This document shows, in pieces, positions 60,379 to 64,000 of a stretch of 64,000 nucleotides of DNA (positions are counted from its first letter, which is position 1; the number at the start of each line of letters is the position of its first letter). This DNA comes from Halorubrum distributum JCM 10118 (GTDB lineage Archaea; Halobacteriota; Halobacteria; Halobacteriales; Haloferacaceae). The stretch spans positions 1 through 64,000 of the forward strand of contig NZ_AOJN01000018.1 of assembly GCF_000337335.1 (NCBI RefSeq), in the 5' to 3' direction. Position numbers and translations under genes: made by a program. The notes below the pieces were generated by a model. The model was not told the origin of the DNA and searched no databases. It saw only the letters and a program-made list of their open reading frames with translations.

Positions 60379-61373
60379 AGGTCCTCCCCCAGGTACGCCT
60401 CGATGACCCGCTCGTCGTTCCGTATCTCGTCGCCGGTCCCCTCGGCGAGCACGCTGCCCTGATGCATGACGATGACGCGTTCGCAGTTGTTCATGATGAC
60501 GTCCATGTCGTGTTCGACGAGCAGGAAGGTGTAGCCGTCAGCGCGCAGGTCGTGGACCCGATCCAAGAGCTTCTCCTCGAGGGTCGGGTTGACCCCGGCG
60601 AGCGGCTCGTCGAGCAGCACCATCTCGGGGTCGGTCATCAGCGCGCGGGCCATCTCCAGCAGCTTCCGCTGGCCGCCGGAGAGGTTCCCCGCGTGCTCGT
60701 GCGCGAGGTGGTCGATCTCGAAGAACTCCAGCGTCTCCCACGCCCGCTCGCGGAGCGCGGTCTCCTCCTCGACCACCCCGCCGCGAAGCCCGGGCGTCAC
60801 CGCGCGGATCGCGGACTCGCCGAGCTGGCCCTGCGGCGCGAGCATGAGGTTCTCCAGCACGGTCATCTCGGCGAGTTCCCGGGCGATCTGGAAGGTCCGG
60901 ACCAGGCCCTTCCGGGCGATCTGATACGGCTTGAGCCCGGTGATGTCCTCGCCCTCGAAGTACACCTTGCCGGCGGTCGGCTCGTGGACGCCGGTGATAC
61001 AGTTGAACGTCGTCGACTTCCCGGCGCCGTTCGGCCCGATCAGGCCGGTCAGCGACCCGGACTCCACCTCGAAGGAGGCCCCGTCGACGGCGGTGACGCC
61101 GCCGAACCGCTTCACGAGCCCCTCGACGCGGAGCGGCGGTGTCCCCGAGGGGGGCCCCGACGGAATGTGCTTCGCCGCCTCTTCGACCGCGCTGTCGTTC
61201 GACTCCGGTTCGTCGCCGGGCCCGTCCGTCGCCGCGACGGTCTCGGCAGCGCCGAGCTCTCCCGGGCCGGCGGCGTCGTTCGCGTCGGCGACATCGACCG
61301 CCTCCGACGCGTCGTCTACGTCAGTGGCGTCGTTCGCGTCGCCGCTGTCGCTCCGGTCGGGCGCGTCACTCAT
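60375..61373 (-). CDS. livG: Branched-chain amino-acid ABC transporter ATPase LivG
   Basis: A 332-residue ATPase. The canonical domain starts at about residue 80 (LRVEGLVKRFGGVTAVDGAS), with Walker A LTGLIGPNGAGKSTTFNCIT, signature NLSGGQRKLLEMARALMTDP and Walker B MVLLDEPLAGVNPTLEEKLL, and a LivG-type EHDMDVIMNNCERVIVMHQG. The first 75 residues are a disordered acidic extension rich in Asp, Ala and Glu that LivG proteins normally lack. The ATG at 61373 overlaps the livM stop; an upstream ATG at 61382 would add three residues. Confidence 0.92.
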   Translation of the reverse strand: MSDAPDRSDSGDANDATDVDDASEAVDVADANDAAGPGELGAAETVAATDGPGDEPESNDSAVEEAAKHIPSGPPSGTPPLRVEGLVKRFGGVTAVDGASFEVESGSLTGLIGPNGAGKSTTFNCITGVHEPTAGKVYFEGEDITGLKPYQIARKGLVRTFQIARELAEMTVLENLMLAPQGQLGESAIRAVTPGLRGGVVEEETALRERAWETLEFFEIDHLAHEHAGNLSGGQRKLLEMARALMTDPEMVLLDEPLAGVNPTLEEKLLDRVHDLRADGYTFLLVEHDMDVIMNNCERVIVMHQGSVLAEGTGDEIRNDERVIEAYLGEDL

Positions 61374-62715
61374 CGGACTCACCTCCGGTCGGCCGCTCCG
61401 AGAGGTCGACGGCCGCGGCCGTCTCGATCCGGTCGCCGAGGATCCCCTCGGGCCGACGGTGGATGATGAACACGAGCACCAGCCCGAGGAAGACGAACTG
61501 GAGCGGCGCGATGTTGTCGGTCGCGTACGCGAGGAACGTCACCGGGTCGAGCGAGACGAGGGCGTCGCCGAACGACGGCGGCGTCTCCGCGTCGATGAGG
61601 CCCCGCACCGTCCCGCCGACGCGCCGCGGGCCCTCGAACAGGACCGCGGCGAAGACGATGCCGCCGAGGACGGAGCCGGTGTTCGACCCGGACCCGCCGA
61701 TGATCACCGCGATGAACACGTAGAACGTCAACAGCGGCCGGAACTGCGGGGTCGGCGAGACGTTGCCCTGGCTGCCGAACCAGAGGATGCCGGCGAGTCC
61801 CATCAGCGCGCAGCCGATGACGAACACCTTGATCTTCACGAGGTTCACGTCCTTGCCGAGCGAGTTAGCGACGAGCTCGTCCTCGCGGATCGCCTTCATC
61901 GTCCGGCCGAACGGCGAGCGGCCGAGGCGTTCGAGTATGAGGTAGAACGCGACCAGGAACGCCGCGAGGACGGCGATGTACCCCCAGCCGATGAGGATCG
62001 GGTGCGAGATGCCGAGCCCGCCGTTCCCGAAGACGCCGAAGACGGGGTCGCCGAGCGCGGTCGGCGTCCCCGCCTGTCCGTCGACGAGGAACAGTTCGCG
62101 GACGGGGTTGTCCGGCATCCCCATCCCGCGGCCGCCGCCGGTGCCGGCGCCGATCGTGTCGCGGAGGAAGTTGTCGAAGGCGCTCGACTGGAGCGACAGG
62201 CGGACGATCTCGGAGAGCCCGAGCGTCACGATGGCGAGGTAGTCGGCCTTGAGCCGGAGCGCCGGAAGGGCGGCGACCGCGCCGAGCAGCGCCGCCATCC
62301 CCATGCCGGCGACGATCCCGACGGGGAGCGGCAGCCCGAGTCCGGGCGGGCCGAACGCGGGGTCGGGCGACCGGACGACCATCCCCATCGTGTACACGCC
62401 GACGGCCATGAAGCCGGCGACGCCGATGTTGAAGAGGCCGGTGTACCCCCACTGGAGGTTGAGGGCGAGCGCGGTGAGCGCGTAGACGAGACCGAGGAAC
62501 GTCAGCGTCTCCATGAGCCCGGCGACGCTGTTGAGCCCGTCGGTGAACGTCAGCAGCGTCGCGGCCGCGTAGATGGCGAGCAGCGTCCCGACGACGAGGC
62601 CGAGGTCGCTCTCTCGGGCGGCCTCGACCACCGCCGCCGTCGCGCTCTCGGGCGGGTCGGACGTGCCGTCGGACGGTCCGGACGCGGAGCCGTCGGGGGC
62701 GTTCGCGTCGCTCAT
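61366..62715 (-). CDS. livM: Branched-chain amino-acid ABC transporter permease LivM
   Basis: A 449-residue membrane permease with about ten helices. The LivM core is clear (ALALNLQWGYTGLFNIGVAG, LRLKADYLAIVTLGLSEIVR) along with the EAA loop that meets the ATPase (RSPFGRTMKAIREDELVANS). An extracellular insertion around GGGRGMGMPDNPVRELFLVD is long but conserved. A 35-residue acidic N-terminal leader precedes helix one. Start and stop overlap both neighbours (ATGA). Confidence 0.92.
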   Translation of the reverse strand: MSDANAPDGSASGPSDGTSDPPESATAAVVEAARESDLGLVVGTLLAIYAAATLLTFTDGLNSVAGLMETLTFLGLVYALTALALNLQWGYTGLFNIGVAGFMAVGVYTMGMVVRSPDPAFGPPGLGLPLPVGIVAGMGMAALLGAVAALPALRLKADYLAIVTLGLSEIVRLSLQSSAFDNFLRDTIGAGTGGGRGMGMPDNPVRELFLVDGQAGTPTALGDPVFGVFGNGGLGISHPILIGWGYIAVLAAFLVAFYLILERLGRSPFGRTMKAIREDELVANSLGKDVNLVKIKVFVIGCALMGLAGILWFGSQGNVSPTPQFRPLLTFYVFIAVIIGGSGSNTGSVLGGIVFAAVLFEGPRRVGGTVRGLIDAETPPSFGDALVSLDPVTFLAYATDNIAPLQFVFLGLVLVFIIHRRPEGILGDRIETAAAVDLSERPTGGESDE

Positions 62716-63833
62716 GTGGTCGTCACCCCGCCGAAGAGCCCCTCGGGGCGCAACAGCAGCATGAGGATCATCACGCCGAACGCCGCGGCCTGGTTGAAGT
62801 CGGACGGGATCCAGATCGTCGAGGTGGTGAACACGACGCCGATGACGAGGCCGCCGACGATCGCGCCGTAGACGGAGCCGATCCCGCCCAAGATCACGGC
62901 CGCGAAGATGAGCAGCAGGAGGAGCCACCCGAAGTCGAACTGGATCGTCCCGCGGAGCAGGACGTAGAGGTAGCCCGACGCGCCCGCGAGCCCGCCGCCG
63001 ATGATCCACGTCGCGGTGACGACGCGCTCGGCCGGGATGCCGGTGATGAGCGCGAGGTCCTTGTTGTCGGCCATCGCCCGCATCGCGGTGCCGAGCTTCG
63101 TGTGCTGGAGCATCCCGTGCATCGCGAGCATCAGCCCGACCGCCGCCACGAGGATGGTGAGCTCGTGGGCGTTCACCGAGAGCCCGAGCGGGTCGAACGC
63201 GAGGTTCGACGCGTCGACGCTGGCGGTGATCCCACGGCGGTCGGAGCCGTAAACGAACTGGAGCAGGTAGCGCACGATGAGCGCCGCGCCGATGGAGGCG
63301 ATGAGCAGCGAGATCCCGTCGCGGTCGCGCATCGGCTTGTAGAACGCGCGGTCGAGCGCCACCGCGAGCAGCGCGGTGACGACGAACGCCGCGAGCAGTC
63401 CGACCAGGATCGCGCCGGGCGTCGTGAGGATGTGCGCGCCGATGTCGCCCGGCGAGGCGTTGCCGGCGTCGCGGACGGTCAGGAGCGCCCGGACCGACAC
63501 GTCGCCGAGGCCGGCGATCAGGAACGCCACGCCCCAGCCGGAGAACGCGCCGACGCTGACGAGGTCGCCGTGCGCGAAGTTCGCGAACGAGAGGATGCTG
63601 TACGTCATCGAGAGCCCGATGCCCGCGAGCCCGATCACGAGCCCGATCACGACGCCGTTCCAGAGGTTCGAGCCGAGCCGGTCGACCGAGATCGACCCGC
63701 CGATCGGGCCGAGGCCGACCCCCGCGAGCTTCGCCGCGAGGTCGACGAGAAGCAGGCCGCCGAGGAGGGCGACGAAGAGAAGCCCCGGCCGGGCCCGCGC
63801 CGAGTCGACGATCGACGAGTCAGTTGTTCCCAT
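62712..63833 (-). CDS. livH: Branched-chain amino-acid ABC transporter permease LivH
   Basis: A 373-residue permease with about eight to nine helices. LivH features include MTYSILSFANFAHGDLVSVG, SLLIASIGAALIVRYLLQFV, the EAA loop TKLGTAMRAMADNKDLALIT and ILGGIGSVYGAIVGGLVIGV. It forms the channel with LivM. It is the first of the four livHMGF genes visible here, with overlapping junctions throughout. Confidence 0.92.
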   Translation of the reverse strand: MGTTDSSIVDSARARPGLLFVALLGGLLLVDLAAKLAGVGLGPIGGSISVDRLGSNLWNGVVIGLVIGLAGIGLSMTYSILSFANFAHGDLVSVGAFSGWGVAFLIAGLGDVSVRALLTVRDAGNASPGDIGAHILTTPGAILVGLLAAFVVTALLAVALDRAFYKPMRDRDGISLLIASIGAALIVRYLLQFVYGSDRRGITASVDASNLAFDPLGLSVNAHELTILVAAVGLMLAMHGMLQHTKLGTAMRAMADNKDLALITGIPAERVVTATWIIGGGLAGASGYLYVLLRGTIQFDFGWLLLLLIFAAVILGGIGSVYGAIVGGLVIGVVFTTSTIWIPSDFNQAAAFGVMILMLLLRPEGLFGGVTTT

Positions 63834-63870
63834 GTGTACGTCTCACTGACGCAGGGTGAGTCACCGAGAG

Positions 63871-63880
63871 GTAAATAACT
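63871..63880 (-). promoter_or_regulatory. Possible promoter of the liv operon
   Basis: On the minus strand the sequence reads AGTTATTTAC about 38-47 bases before the livH start. The spacing leaves a leader of about 15 bases, which is longer than usual. The upstream binding-protein gene may instead supply the main promoter. Confidence 0.35.
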
Positions 63881-63967
63881 CGCTGTTCGGACAAAAGTCG
63901 AGACCTCAAAACCCCCTGACAGCTGTGACGGTCCCGGCGGAGTCCGCGGTCGAACTCGGTGGAGTTT

Positions 63968-64000
63968 CTACTTCGCGTCAGTCTCCGCCCGCGGCCCGCG
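63968..64000 (-). CDS. C-terminal end of a minus-strand gene (possibly the liv binding protein)
   Basis: Reading from the window edge on the minus strand gives ten codons ending AETDAK and a TAG at 63968-63970. The liv gene order usually places the periplasmic-type binding-protein gene just upstream of livH, and the 134-base spacing fits. Ten codons cannot confirm identity. Confidence 0.3.
   Translation of the reverse strand, partial: RGPRAETDAK

Overview
This window reads as chromosome of an extremely halophilic archaeon (class Halobacteria), most like Halorubrum or a close relative. The support is high GC with C/G in third positions, strongly acidic proteins, TATA boxes 25-35 bases before start codons with very short leaders, and families such as TbsP, a PitA-type Cld/ABM fusion, PDCD5, NMD3, DUF106, DHH phosphoesterases and Htr-type transducers. 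The first 29 bases are not genomic: they contain an exact 19-base Nextera (Tn5) mosaic end, so the left edge is a contig end.

Layout. 0-8.5 kb: a truncated MscS channel, a HemK2-like methyltransferase, a two-gene methionine synthase, a TIM-barrel isomerase, a coiled-coil protein, an Eis-like acetyltransferase and an Old Yellow Enzyme. 8.5-17.8 kb: a 55-residue protein, a degenerate response regulator, SufS, a cupin, a YcaO protein with an E1-like N-terminus, TbsP, GlyA, small membrane proteins and an ornithine cyclodeaminase-family enzyme. 17.8-19.45 kb: an AT-richer island of three small genes bounded by repeated IS-like ends, including a 333-base MITE-like unit. 19.5-30.3 kb: a YfcE phosphodiesterase, an aldehyde ferredoxin oxidoreductase, a PAS/GAF histidine kinase, a DUF5806-type protein, Usp and GNAT proteins, adenylate kinase with DUF106, a PfkB kinase, a DHH phosphoesterase and a second Usp. 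30.6-37.6 kb: the PitA-type heme protein, a PadR regulator, an SDR and a NitT/TauT-type ABC importer. 38.3-42.5 kb: a BMP-family lipoprotein coupled to a chemotaxis transducer, then DeoC. 42.7-59.5 kb: mostly housekeeping (Hsp20, class III aminotransferase, XTPase, M42 peptidase, tRNA-Glu, APC permease plus Usp, JAMM protease, Rad3/DinG-type helicase, NMD3, PDCD5, PP-loop protein, ferritin-like protein, HisS, CBS protein). 59.6 kb to the end: a branched-chain amino-acid ABC operon (livF-livG-livM-livH) on the minus strand, probably preceded by its binding-protein gene.

The most unusual non-coding feature is a dispersed repeat present three times (about 20.15-20.43, 30.43-30.53 on the minus strand, and 32.35-32.77 kb). 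Each copy starts with a TATA-like box and a shared GCCCCAG block and contains hairpins whose paired arms differ between copies in a compensated way. That is the signature expected of a conserved structured RNA or a structure-selected mobile repeat. I do not recognise it as a named family. Two copies flank the PitA-type gene.

The other systems-level candidate is the coupled BMP lipoprotein and transducer next to deoxyribose-phosphate aldolase, which suggests chemotaxis toward nucleosides. No CRISPR array, intact transposase, integrase or rRNA was seen.
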